NCBI GenBank assembly: GCA_026182355.1
Contig: JAPFBL010001617.1
Span: forward strand, 5,005,001 to 5,069,000
Source of the DNA: Hermatobates lingyangjiaoensis
Taxonomy: Eukaryota > Arthropoda > Insecta > Hemiptera > Hermatobatidae
DNA: 64,000 nucleotides
Direction: 5' to 3'
In this document: one piece after another, positions 24,115 through 35,077 of the stretch
How the letters are laid out: each line of letters opens with the position of its first letter
How positions within the stretch are numbered: the stretch's first letter is position 1
Program-made: the position numbers and the translations under genes
The notes under the pieces: model-generated
What the model was told of the DNA's origin: nothing
Databases searched by the model: none
What the model saw: the letters and a program-made list of their open reading frames with translations, nothing else

Positions 24115-24300
24115 GTGTTCTACCTGACAATCACCAATGTTTTAATGGGAGAAAGCTCGTATTCTTTGAACTATTACGATATCTTTAAGACAGATGTTAA
24201 ACAGAAGAAAAGGAAAGTGCTCAAAAGATTGAGAGGTAGAATTGTGATTACAGAAGCTCCTATTAATGTTAACAGTTATTTATTAAGTATGCTCTCTTAA
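24115..24300 (+). CDS. Unknown small ORF downstream of promoter-like sequence
   Basis: 61 codons. The middle is rich in lysine and arginine (KQKKRKVLKRLRGR). No domain recognised, and the ATG at 24115 lies very close to the putative TATA box, so a later ATG (MGESS, 24145) would be the more natural start. It may be chance; listed only because of the promoter-like sequence upstream. Confidence 0.15.
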   Translation: MFYLTITNVLMGESSYSLNYYDIFKTDVKQKKRKVLKRLRGRIVITEAPINVNSYLLSMLS

Positions 24301-24947
24301 ATTAATTTTAGGTAATAAATAACAAACTTCAAATTGGGACCAACTAGATTAAAATACATTTCCTCATTTCGACTGTTGTACTGTCAATGAAAGCCACATG
24401 GTTTAACATACAGAAGATAAAGGGTTTTCTTTTGAAAAATAGTTACATCTTAAATAGCTTAAGAAACATTGAGTAAGTTATGAGGACATTGATGATGACT
24501 CTTTTGTTTTTGCGATATTTGTTCGATCATAATCACTTTTGTTGTTTTCCATAAACATAAGAATGCGTAGTTTTTTCAGCATTCACCCGGCCCAATATTG
24601 GTTACTAATTCTGCCGTACGGCTGCTTGATCAATTTGATTGTTGTAGAAGATTTTCCCTTATCCAGAATGCATTGTGGGCACTACACAACTTGGTACTAC
24701 ACAACGTGCCCCTTGAGAACGTGGCATAGCATAATAAAGGAAAAAGAAATATTTTCAAGTTCAGAATTGTGAAGATGGAGGCTTGAATTAGCTTTGTTGT
24801 GTCATTTAAGAATAGTTGGATCAATGTTTCTCATCCTGTGGGCCAACAGCCAAAACCGAGTAGTGATTTTTCCAGAATGGATCAGCTGTTTGAATGATAA
24901 TGTTAAATTGGACAAGCATCGTTACAGAGAAAAGACACCACAGCGTG

Positions 24948-24982
24948 GAAGACCCCGATTCGATTCTCGAATCGGGGTCTTC
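24948..24982. repeat. Perfect 16-bp inverted repeat
   Basis: GAAGACCCCGATTCGA (24948-24963) and TCGAATCGGGGTCTTC (24967-24982) are exact reverse complements around a 3-base loop, GC-rich against an AT-rich background. No U-run function is expected in a eukaryote; role unknown. Confidence 0.8.
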
Positions 24983-25920
24983 GAGAAAGTTTGAAAAAAA
25001 AATGTTAAAAGAGGACTTACTTTAGATTACACATAACCCACTCAACAGACTTACTTCTTTCTTGTGAGACTTTAAAGTTGGGTCAATTATTGTACTTTTG
25101 CCCTAAGTAGAAATGTTGACCTTTATAATATTATACCTTAATATTATATAATGTTCTATGCTGCCACTGTATAGAATAAGTAAAAGCAGTATTCCTTATT
25201 CATCTGTCTTTCTTTGATGGCTGAAATCATATATCAAATGTAATAATACATTAAAAGGGTAATTTTGTACTGTTATTTTCCTAATAATGGTATATAATTC
25301 GAATAATGGTATATATTGGTCAAATTAAAATAATGAACGTATTTTGTTACACAATAAGGCAAAGCTCGACTATTCAGATTAATAAGTTTGAAGGAAAGTA
25401 TAGTGGAACTAGGTTGAGGATATTTGAGACGAAGCACCGGGTGTGAGTTGTAAAGGTTGAAGAATAATGCAGTTAGGAAGGTGAGGAATTAAGTAGAAGA
25501 CGGCAGGCCTCAGCTGTAGAGCTGTAGAAACGACAATAGAATCGCACTTGGAGTAATTGGCCGCAGCAGTACTCGTCCTCAGACCCTGCTTGCCTTCTCC
25601 TTTGCCTCAATAAAAACCAACAACAATCAACATTCTGCTGGAAAACAACAAATCAAGACCTTTAGTCAATGTTAGCAATCGAATCCTTGTTTTTTTTTTA
25701 TTCAGGTTATACATTTTTCGAATCCAACAAAACTGATGGTAACTATATTTTGTAATTAATACTTTGGGTCAATCCATTGCTTAGGTGTAATATTCTTTAA
25801 AAATTTAAAATATACGATTTTTTAATTAAAAATTACAAACTACATTGATTGAAGAAATTTATTTTAAAAGTACCATTTTAGTATAAAAAGAGTGGGGTGG
25901 GAAGGTGAGGTGAGTGGTTT

Positions 25921-26068
25921 GTGGGGTGAGTGGCCTCTCGACCTGAGTTACCACCTGCAAGGGTTTCTGGATGCTCTTGATGTGAATTTTAAAGCTCTTT
26001 AATTCACATCAAGAGCATTGAGAAACCCTTGCCGGTAGTAACTCAGACCGAGAGGCCACTCATCCCAC
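25921..26068. repeat. Long hairpin (68-base arms), foldback element or hairpin RNA candidate
   Basis: Arm 25921-25988 pairs with arm 26001-26068 with roughly eight mismatches and a 12-base loop. Shared blocks include GAGTGGCCTCTCG and GCTCTTGATGTGAATT. No target-site duplication was noticed. Could be a small foldback transposon or a transcribed hairpin. Confidence 0.8.
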
Positions 26069-26356
26069 AGTATTAGCGACCACCTTATCTTAAACTTGAA
26101 GAAAAACAACCCCTACGGTCTTCACTTTGCATATATAATAAACAAAAAAATTCACCCAAAAAGTTATTCACATTCTGATGATGAATGTTAATCATTCAAA
26201 ACATGTCGACTATAGAAGATGTACTTTATTGTGTAGACGAAATAACGAGAGTGTTATTTAGATAAATTGAGAAACTTGTTAAGAAACAGATATCAGCTAA
26301 GTTTGGTGTCATTTTCAATATTGTGTGTGTCAAGGAAGAACTGCTACCAAAATTTA

Positions 26357-26366
26357 CACAGACACA

Positions 26367-26422
<56 letters not shown>

Positions 26423-26427
26423 TATAT

Positions 26428-26463
<36 letters not shown>
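26357..26463. repeat. Compound (CA)n(TA)n microsatellite
   Basis: About 64 bases of CA repeats followed by about 40 of TA. The three ORFs overlapping it are repeat translations. Confidence 0.95.
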
Positions 26464-26469
26464 AAGGCA

Positions 26470-28980
26470 TTGTTTTCTTGACCACAATTACTAATAAAGA
26501 AGAAAAACATAACCAAGAAAAACGAAAGAGGAGGAGAGGGTGACCAAGTTGACTGTTCTAACTTGTATACACAGATTTTCGGTCATTGTACGTGTAAGTG
26601 CTCTTTTAACATAATCACTTTAAATACCTTAGTTACTCTACAATGTTACCACTTTTTGCCACTGTCAAAAACAATTCAAACGAATATATTCAGATCTGGC
26701 AGAGAACCTAATCAATTATTTCAATGTATGTATGTTTTCCAAGTTCCATTTTCAATGAATGTGTTACTGGAATTGAAACAAAGTACATTATTCTTTAATT
26801 ACTGTTGGATATTTTAACAAGAGTGTACATAAATGGTACAATTCACTAGTTATTTTAATTTTTTTCCCCAATTTACTTATGGCAAAATCGTTATGTGTAC
26901 CACATATTTATTACGTTGTATCACTGTTCATCGGCTTTTATTACATTTTACCTTCATTAAAATTTTCAAAATAAGATTTCAGTTAATAATTGTCCATCAA
27001 TCACTAAAAGTAATTAGTGATTGATTTGTTTAAGTTTTAATAATAAGAGGCAGTAATTGATAAATGACTATTAAGCGGAGTTGGGTTTGAATTGGAAGGT
27101 ACTTGTGAGTTAGATTGTGAGTGAAATGAGTTACAGGTGCGTGGGTTAGCCGATCCGCTCTCGCTGAAATAATAAAACCCTACCAAAGATATATACTGCA
27201 CTTAACCGATGGACCCTGCCCGACCAATATAAACTTGCTTCACTACAAACGTCCCATTCCACCACTGGCCAATCAAAATTTACTACCAAAATTAAAACGA
27301 AATATACACGGATAAACACCTTTTCCCCATCGAGGCCCATACATTTTCCCAAGGTAAAGCGTTTACTCGTGAAAATTGATATTTACGTTCAGGATGTTTT
27401 GTAAAACTGAAGTGGGGAAGAAATGGCACTCATTTTATTCACTTTTTATTAAAAAGTACTATTTGTCTTTGAATTACAGTTTCGTGTAAAAGACCGTTTA
27501 AAAATCTATGACACATTGTCTATTCACAATGACCTTTTGAATTTACAATATGTGAATGGAGCCTCACTTGTTAAACGATATTAAGATTTATATAAACATA
27601 CGTTAAATTACTGATTGGCATTTATTAGTGATATTAACTTTCATTTCATATTTTACAGTGGTGAGTCTAAGTCATAAGTTTTTAGTATATAACTAAATGT
27701 TATATAAATTTCTATAACTTCTCGATAAGTTTCCAGATATCCAGAGTAGTTCTGCTTTCTTCTTCCCGGATTAGAATTAGGTGAAAGTTTTCCTGGGATT
27801 TTATCTTATGTAGAAGAAAATCTTTAATATTCTCTCTCACTCTCTCTCTCTCTCTCTCAAGCTACTCGAGTTACATTGCTACACGAACAGAATAATATTA
27901 TCTTGATGACGATGGGGTCGAAATATCAACTTTAGTTGATTAGTGATTTTCTTAAACCTTTTCATATATTATCATGTTTACTTTTCTATCAGACAATTTA
28001 AATTCTGTTAATTTGTAGACATAATTTTATGTGTATAAAGGCTGCGCATCTTTATGCACCAGCAAAAATTTACACACTTGTACGCTTTGAACATAATTAC
28101 ACCTGTCTACACCGATTAAATTTACACTGTATGCAGATTGTATATGAATGTGCTTGATAAGTTGTGCTAAACAGTATATTTTTTAACCATTAAAAGAATA
28201 TATTGCAATAACCTTTATGTAACCTTCGTGACTGAATAGTTTACCCATCTTTTATTTTGAATGAGTAGAAAATATAATAATATTAGATTATACTATAGAA
28301 AGAACAGAAAGTAAACGATTTGTCGTACAGTATGCACTTAGTATGTATAAGCAAGAATGCAAAATCTTTGTTTCTGGTAATACTAGGAAAGGATACTAAA
28401 AATGTTTCTAATTTTTTTTGTTAAACTAACGAATAGACAGGAAAGCAATGCAAACATGACATACTGGTCTGACATACATGACACTGATCAATACTGGTCA
28501 ACTCTTTCAGTGGTTTGTAGCACTGCAAGCTACAACACGTTAGTTGCGCCTGCAACAGAATAGCATTTCAAAACCACTGTTTTTTTTTGCACGTCTGAAA
28601 CAAATGCATAACCTACTAGTTTGCTGTCGAAAGGAGTGACAAAGTGCGCTTTCTTTCTCACTTTGTGTTCTAGTCCCCCCACCTCTTTAACAGAGGTTTC
28701 TCCCTCCACAGTTGCATTCCAGCTGAATTATTATTTACATATTCAATATTTATATCCACTTTATTATTTAATATCCTAATTGAAATATATAAAATTTACT
28801 TGTAAACATCAATAACGCATTAAAGTAAAACTAATACGGAATATAGTATAATTAATGGAAAACAGAAAAATTGGCCTTGTCTTATATTACAAATAACCTA
28901 AAAAGTAAGAAACTATATTAATAATTTAATCAACATAATTCTAAAAGCTATAAATATAGAGTTTTGCTATAAATATAAAT
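26470..28980. other. Intergenic region, no recognised gene
   Basis: AT-rich. Holds a (CT)n tract at about 27835-27861, a palindrome TCACTAAAAGTAATTAGTGA near 27000, and a PLE-type tail motif at 27903-27923. Minus frame 27146-27352 (68 codons) and plus frames 26563-26817 and 26833-27024 match nothing I recognise. Confidence 0.45.
27895..27960 (+). repeat. PLE-type tail with hammerhead-like core (decayed)
   Basis: TTGATGA at 27903-27909, a short GAC/GTC hairpin, then GAAA at 27920-27923: the same order as at 34232-34260 and 62916-62937. Only the tail is present; no PLE coding sequence is next to it. Confidence 0.35.
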
Positions 28981-28982
28981 AC

Positions 28983-29065
28983 TATAATCAATCTATATAT
29001 TGCACTCTTGAACAAAACTTAATATCAGATGTAGGTTTTCTTGTGTTTATGAATATTATCTTTGG
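28983..29065 (+). repeat. 2-kb family fragment
   Basis: Matches the internal segment ATAATCAATCTATATATTGC ... CTTGAACAAAACTTAATATC seen at 31080-31125 in copy D. Confidence 0.65.
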
Positions 29066-29159
29066 CTAACAAAAAAAAACTGAAACTTATTTTAATTAAT
29101 ATTAAGTCCATAATAACGCAAAATTTGAACTCTCAAGATTTTTTATTTTAGGAGAAAAA

Positions 29160-29330
29160 ATAAGTTCTATAATTATATAATGGGTAAGAATGTGGGGTTT
29201 TCATCATAAAATGAACATCATCCAAAAACGATGCAGATTGTCCTAGGGTAATACAGCTGCTCCCTTAAGATAATTATTGCCTCATGGCAAATCGTCTTGA
29301 TGTGCTACCTTTTCGTTAATATAATAACTT
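29160..29330 (+). pseudogene. LINE remnant, C-terminal part (weak)
   Basis: Plus strand near 29210-29290 reads IIQKRCRLS...GNTAAPLR, resembling the segment after the RT palm in I/R1-type LINEs (consensus IQR...L...GAYRT). Very degraded; related in position to the better segments at 29337-29995. Confidence 0.35.
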
Positions 29331-29336
29331 TAGATT

Positions 29337-29487
29337 TTGAATTCATTAATAAACTTGACAAATTTTTAGAAGTTACTCTCATTTTTGTTGGTTTTTTGTA
29401 TAATTTTCCAAAAACAGTAACCTTTTAAAGGTAGTTGCCTCACACTCATACAAAATGTGTTCAGAGGTTTCCTCCTCTTCCAGATAG
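29337..29487 (-). pseudogene. LINE remnant, C-terminal Cys/His segment (inverted)
   Basis: The minus strand reads LEEEETSEHILYECEATTFKR, the His/Cys motif at the C terminus of I/R1-type LINE polyproteins. It is in the opposite orientation to the similar segment at 29640-29995, so the two lie head to head, with a 2-kb family fragment between them. Confidence 0.55.
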
Positions 29488-29512
29488 AGTTTGGATTCTA
29501 CGAAAGATGTTG

Positions 29513-29580
29513 AATGTGTTGCACCCTTAAACAAGACTTAATATTAGATGTAAATTCATTTGTGTTTATGAATCACATTA
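29513..29580 (+). repeat. 2-kb family fragment
   Basis: Matches the segment GTTGCACCCTTAAACAAGAC ... TGTGTTTATGAATCACAT of the family. Confidence 0.6.
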
Positions 29581-29639
29581 TAATTGATTTTAAAAAGCAT
29601 TCCAACCGTACTTACAATCGTAAAGAATACTATATCTTA

Positions 29640-29995
29640 AATGAGAGGATTTAGAAATATACGGAGAGTATCTATAAGAATTTGTTTACTTAACTACTAT
29701 GAATGGAAGCTTTATTTGACACCATACGAAGAATGCAAACTCTGTGTCTAGAAGAAGTAGAAAGCCTTGATCACATTATATCTGTATTAGTGTCAATCAT
29801 CTCGGAATCGAAAAAGATTACTGTAAAATCATACCTAAAAGTATAGAAGTGAGAGATGCTTCTGTTTCTACATTTATGAATGTCATTAATGAACTTAAAA
29901 TCCGAAGTTAAATTTATTAATAACATTGGCATAGATCGTGTGACAGCTATGGCTCTGGAGCGTACGAGTCCGATGAGTTTCAGGCCCTCAGTTTA
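29640..29995 (+). pseudogene. LINE remnant, C-terminal end (same family as 9.2-10.1 kb)
   Basis: Plus strand contains LCLEEVESLDHIIS (His/Cys motif) and a final segment ELKSEVKFINNIGIDRVTAM then LERTSPMSFRPSV before stops at about 29992. The last 60 bases match 9205-9260 in reverse. Frames are broken. Confidence 0.55.
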
Positions 29996-30315
29996 ATAAT
30001 TTTAATTAGATGTCACTTTTGCGATATATTTGACGATCTTTATAACTAATAAAATTATTACATCCAAGTGTAAACAAATGATACATATTGATTTGTCAAC
30101 ACAAATAAATTACCACATTATTAAATTTTATAATTTATGGAATTGTGTTTGTTATTCTAAAGTTCAATGACCAGCCAGTCGCTTGTTCAACTTTCTTTCA
30201 AGTCTATCCACGAAAGATGATTTGTTCACCTTCATTGGTGCTCTAGAATATTAGAAGGAAGTTTTGATCATACTTAGCACTTTTCTCGGAATCGAATGCA
30301 ATAATTTTTATTTTT

Positions 30316-31984
30316 ACTTTGCTATAAGTAAAGTATAGTGATCGTGAAAAAACTCGATATCAAGATTTTGACGAAATTATATGTTTTGAGGTCTCAGAAG
30401 TCGTCTTATGAAGTTTTTTCGATGATGTCTGTGTATGGATGGGTGGGTGAGTATGTTAGCATTTCTTGTTACCATGCAATGGTCCAGTTGATCAAGTTGA
30501 TATTTTACACCAAAATAGTGTAGATGATCCCTATAGTTTGGAAAGAATTATGCATGACGGAAAAATCACTTTTTTTGCCAGAAACCAGTTTTTAGACAAC
30601 TTTTTTTTTCACTTAAACTGCTAACTCAAGAGTTTTGAAATATTGCCATTATTTTTGAGGTTACAAATGCAATAAACGAAAAATGTATTCAGATTTTTAA
30701 AACAACGTGAAATATTTTTTTTCAATAAAATGTAAAAATTTTAATTTACAATTCAATCTCAAAGCTTGTGAGAGCGATACAAGCCATACCGTTTGACGGA
30801 TCAAAATTATAAGAACTGTTTGTTTATCCTAGACTAAGGGATCACCTGCTATACTTGTTGAATGTTTGATATTTTTTTTACATTGTTTAAATTCACTTTT
30901 TAAATTTTTTGAGTGAATCCACTGAAATAAAATTAATGTTTATAATGAAAAAAATTAAATAACTCATTGATTATATGAGATATAAGAGGAGTAATATTTT
31001 TACATATAAAAATTCACTCCCAATAAACATAAATGTTTGTTGTTTTCGTTGGTATGATGGATTTGTCTCACAAAATGCTATAACCAATCTATATATTGTA
31101 TTCTTGAACAAAACTTAATATCAGTTGTAAATTATTTTGGTTTGTGAATTATAGTATCATTGGGTAAAATTGATGTGTGAGGAATGGCTTCTTTCCTAAA
31201 GAAAGAGGAGTTTGTTGACAAAATTCAGAATTTTCTCTATTCTAGTCTAGTAGTTCATATCTATCATTTTTAAAAAATTCAAGCTTCCAGATATACAAGT
31301 TTTAAATTATACTGAATAGTTGGCATCAACTTTGATTTGAGTTTGTAAAATTTACCAATTGCTAATGTATTTTTTCTCAATATACATTTACAGGAACCAT
31401 ATAACAGAGTACAGCAGGCAGGAAAAAGATAACACTCACTATGATTTTCACTATGATTCACTATGGTATATATGATTTTCGACAAAGGGAAAGAAAAGTG
31501 GTTTTTATTAAATAGTAGGAACTCATGAAACTCCCAGTACAGTAATTCTATAAAAGATCAAAAATATAAAACATCATTCAAAATTGAAAACATCTTTAAA
31601 GAAAAATAAATGAAATTATCCGACATCTTAAATTAAGAATTATCTTAAAATGACATTTTTTCTTAGTTGTTTTTTACATTTTTTTTTTTGGGCAAAATAG
31701 GAATATTTTCAAGTTTTAAATGGGAAAATTTGTCTTAAATATTCAATGCAGAAGGAGGTCTGATTATATTAATGATATTGCATGCATCAGTGGTGTAATA
31801 TACAAAAATAAGCATATAGATTGATGAGTGAATCAATCACTCACTATCTGTACTACCCCCAGAAATGAAAAACTAAAAAAACATCTCCCATTTAGACATT
31901 CATAATGGAACATTATTTATTATATACCCAAGAAGAATGATATTATGTTTACTTATAGTAAAGTTGAGTGTAGGTCACTCCAGA
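30316..31984 (+). mobile_element. 2-kb family, copy D (both ends present)
   Basis: The left end ACTTTGCTATAAGTAAAG follows five T. The right end GTGTAGGTCACTCCAGA (one substitution) is followed by seven T. Contains an internal deletion around 30800. ORFs at 30338-30523 and 31279-31485 are repeat sequence. Confidence 0.88.
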
Positions 31985-32129
31985 TTTTTTTATTATAGTG
32001 CACCTGTACATTCATTTAATTGGTTTGTCAATGCTGGAAAGCTATTATTTCTCAAGGCCTAACTGTAAAATAGTGCAGCTATCAGTTACCAAGAACAATA
32101 TTTTTTTTTTTTAAATACATCTGGGTATT

Positions 32130-32310
32130 AGAGAAAATCTTGAAATTAGGAAAGAGATGGAAGTCTGACGGGGCTATATAAGTGAATAAGACGGTTTTGG
32201 CAACAATTCATACTTGAGTTCATGATTTTCTACCAACGACACTTGTGTGGATGTACATTGTCTTGATGTAGGATGACTCTTTTCAGTGGACAAATTCTTG
32301 GAGGTTTTTC
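32130..32310 (-). pseudogene. Mariner transposase fragment
   Basis: The minus strand from 32310 reads the core of a mariner (Tc1/mariner DD34D) transposase: VILHQDNVHPHK contains the second catalytic Asp of the family. After one frame change come residues resembling HELKYELLPKPSYS and a PSDFHLFPNF-like end. In intact elements this enzyme cuts and pastes the transposon at TA. Only about 60 codons remain; no terminal inverted repeats seen nearby. Confidence 0.7.
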
Positions 32311-32314
32311 TGAA

Positions 32315-33625
32315 AGGGGGGGTGTCAAATTTTGAGCTTTGACAAATTGTTAACCTTTTGTCGATTTGTCACCACAAATCCGCAATACAAAAAATCGCAT
32401 AAAGAGTCATGGAATTACAAAAAAAAACATTAAAAATATCATGCTACTTCGATTGTAATTCAAGCATTAATAATAAGGGAACTTTTTTGCAGTTTGTTTG
32501 ATATCTCTGTTGAAAATAAAACTGTTTCAATATTTTGAAACAATTCCTACAACCTATATTTCTATAGTTTTTATATGCTGTCTTCCTCAACTAATATTAG
32601 TCAGGGAGGTATGTAGATCATATATGTACAATGTAACAACCTGTAGTCTTCAGCTTAGAAATTATTCACTTTAAAGAAAATGATTACTTAGAATTGAGTT
32701 ATATTGTTGTCTCTTTTGCTAATTCTTTTATTGATTGATAAATCTTTTAATTTAATACTCCCAAAAGTATTATATTCAAATTCTTTCTTGTACATTTATG
32801 AAACATTATTTGAGGGAAACCAAAATATAATTCGTTTTTTGTTATATTGATGTGCTAGCGCTCTCTTCTGGATATGGTTAGCATTGATAAAAACTTTCCT
32901 ACTGAAAGCAGTGACATCTGGCGAGGTGAAAATAAGTACGTCTGTAATCTTTCATGTCCCTACACTAAGAATACATTCACTACATAAAACTTTGGTTTTA
33001 ATAGTATAAAGTTTGGTCCTCATGTATTCGATCTGAATAATGAACGATACATAAATAAATATTGTTTGCTAGTAGACCTATTATGAGTTTAGTAACAGTA
33101 AATAGTCATTAAAAAACCATATCTTTTTAATCTGAAAGACATCATAGCATTGTTCAAGAATTTTCATTATTTTCAAGAACTAAACCAGGTTTGAAGTTTT
33201 AATGGTGGGGTGTACTTTTCAGTGCAAAGACCACATATAGGCATTTTAATTTTAAAGGTTTTCAAGTATATTAATTAACATATATTTCATAATTTGAAAT
33301 GATAATTTTTATTGCTCTTTAAATCTGAGATCGAATTTAGTAGGTGACTATTTTATAAATCTTATGAATTCTATTGCAGTATTTTCAAATTATATCTTAT
33401 ATGTTAATACTGATGTATGTAAGAAATTTACTTTGAAACTTAAGTTACGATAATACAAACAAATATTTCATTATATTTTCATGAAGTGTTAAATAATAAT
33501 ATGTCATTATATTTATTTAATTTTTTAAAGTATTTTAAATATTGATAAAGAAAGGGTTAAATACAATGAATAATTAGTTTCTATGTATGCAAATTATTTT
33601 TGAAGTGTAAATATATGAACAACAA
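32315..33625. other. Intergenic region, nothing recognised
   Basis: AT-rich, no gene or element recognised. Confidence 0.45.
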
Positions 33626-33629
33626 CTAT

Positions 33630-33701
33630 ATTAACATATTGCTCACGTTATTATAGTGTTATAGTGTTTTCTAATCGTAATAACGTGGGCAATATGTTAA
33701 T
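33630..33701. repeat. Inverted repeat at the 5' edge of the PLE copy
   Basis: 33630-33653 and 33678-33701 are reverse complements (24 bases, one mismatch). Arm 2 is the beginning of the PLE coding remnant, so the PLE starts with a short inverted duplication of its own truncated end. Confidence 0.8.
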
Positions 33702-34312
33702 AAAAAACTCTCCCAGCAAATTGGAGTCCTGTGGTATTTTTAAAATTCCGTGCAAAAATTGCCATAAAATGTATGTTGGTCAAACTGGTAAATCTTTAAA
33801 GACACGGGTAAAACAACACCAATGAAACGTAAGTAGACAGGGAAAAAGTAGTGCCTTATTCTTGCATATAAAAAATGAAAATCATCATATTGATTGGACA
33901 GGAGCTAAATTTATTACCTCTGAAAAATCAGACACAAATTGAATCGTCTCTAATTAAATTAAATAGATCAAATATTATAAACATTAGTAACGGTCTCTTC
34001 AAACTTGATACTTTCGTTACGAGGGCAATAGCCTCTTCTAAGAGGGTTGACAGCTAGTGGATAGTTTTTTACTCTTTCTTACTGTACTCCTTTGTTTCCC
34101 CAAACATCCCTTTCTGGACATTAGTCCTTTCCTGCGCTTTCACCCTTTTAAAATACCACTCTTCCCTCCCACTCTTCTCAATCCTTCACCAGATGTTTTC
34201 TGCATCTAGTGTTTCAGTTGGGTTTTTGACTCTGACGAAGACCGCTTGTTACGGTTGAAAGATCTTATTCTTGTTTTCCCATTTCTTATTGCGGTTTGAT
34301 CATTGAGGTATA
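33678..34312 (+). mobile_element. Penelope-like element, 5'-truncated, with tail
   Basis: Consists of the GIY-YIG endonuclease end (separate entry), a 3' UTR and a tail from about 34219 containing CTGACGA (34232-34238), an ACCG/CGGT stem and GAAA (34257-34260). The same tail occurs on the minus strand at 59663-59789. The errantivirus inserted in the (TA)n tract directly after it. Confidence 0.75.
33690..34057 (+). pseudogene. PLE GIY-YIG endonuclease domain (broken)
   Basis: C-terminal nuclease domain of a Penelope-like element, the enzyme that nicks target DNA for this retroelement class. CGIFKIPCKNCHKMYVGQTG shows the GIF and YVG halves of the GIY-YIG signature (Gly codon at 33733, Tyr at 33772) and the conserved PLE cysteines; a following RVKQH supplies the usual Arg and His. 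A TGA at 33823-33825 interrupts the frame, which continues in phase to about 33935. A frameshift then leads into ESSLIKLNRSNIINIS and a natural-looking end at 34055. RT is absent because of 5' truncation. Confidence 0.8.
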
Positions 34313-34316
34313 ATAC

Positions 34317-34336
34317 ATATATATATATATATATAA
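34317..34336. repeat. (TA)n target tract of the errantivirus, left side
   Basis: Alternating TA immediately left of the 5' LTR; a matching TATATATATA tract follows the 3' LTR at 41406. The element therefore inserted into a TA repeat, consistent with the TATA-type 4-bp target preference of errantiviruses, although the exact duplication cannot be fixed in such sequence. Confidence 0.7.
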
Positions 34337-34705
34337 AGTTAGCTGGTAACGAACCTTGCTTATCCCAGAGGCAGCTGCACCAGGCAGGAGGATTGAACTC
34401 AGAGTGCTTTGTAAGCATTAAAAACTTAATAAAAGAGCTAGCGCTGCGCCGCAGCTCCAGTCTTGTCCAGCCACTCTGTCAGTCTATGTCAAAACCTCCA
34501 TTTGTAAGACCCTCAGTCATTTTAAATACTTTGTATTTCAGGAGTCTTGGCGTAACTGTTAATTTTCATTATTTCTTTATTTTATTTGGCAGACTCCTAT
34601 TAGATTCAATCTAATAGTAATAATTAAATAAATAATAAATTGTAATTGTAGCAAAATAAATCTTTGTTTTTTAAAAACTCAATATCTGGAGGCGAAACAT
34701 TAACT
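34337..34705 (+). repeat. Errantivirus 5' LTR (369 bp)
   Basis: Starts AGTTAGCTGG and ends ACATTAACT; AGTTA/TAACT form the short terminal inverted repeat. Carries an AATAAA at about 34654. Compared by eye with the 3' LTR it differs by a 6-base indel near 34353 and one substitution near 34364; the rest is identical. Confidence 0.93.
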
Positions 34706-34720
34706 GGCGCAGTCGGGTCG
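34705..34720 (+). promoter_or_regulatory. Primer-binding site, tRNA-Ser type
   Basis: TGGCGCAGTCG directly at the LTR edge is complementary to the 3' end of insect tRNA-Ser (CGACTGCG plus CCA), the primer used by 17.6/297/ZAM-type errantiviruses. Overlaps the last LTR base by one. Confidence 0.7.
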
Positions 34721-35077
34721 GACAATAGTTGGAAGAAAGAATATCTACCAACGAAGATCCACACAGGAACTGAAGAACAGAGGAAATGCTCTTCGTCCTA
34801 CTTCTTTTGTAAGTACAGTTACTTTTTCTTTGCCTAAAGAGAACTGTCTTAAAGATAATTTGTTTTCTGGATATTGTGAATAAAGTGTTGCTAATTACAA
34901 TTTTATTAAAATATTGAAAGTATATCAATATTCAATTTTTGTGATAAAACCTTAAAAGGTATAATTAATCACATTATTTTCAGTCAAATATTTGAATTTC
35001 AATTTTATTTTTTGTGTGATATAATTTGAATTTATATTTGTTTATATTTTTTGTACACACACAACACTTACACAAAC

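Larger units (their letters stand above)
23690..25920. other. Intergenic region, no recognised gene
   Basis: Contains the promoter-like segment at 24058-24100, a 61-codon ORF at 24115-24300, the perfect hairpin at 24948-24982, and a GC-richer stretch at about 25370-25625 ending in CCTCAATAAAAACC. None could be assigned to a family. Confidence 0.4.

Noticed and set aside
24948..24982. Rho-independent terminator
   Set aside because: A stem-loop is present, but the window is clearly eukaryotic and there is no upstream gene, so this label would be meaningless.
26226..26543. ORFs across the (CA)n(TA)n tract
   Set aside because: Pure microsatellite translation.
34303..34614. 103-codon ORF, with its twin at 41093-41314
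   Set aside because: It lies inside the LTRs and is duplicated only because the LTRs are.
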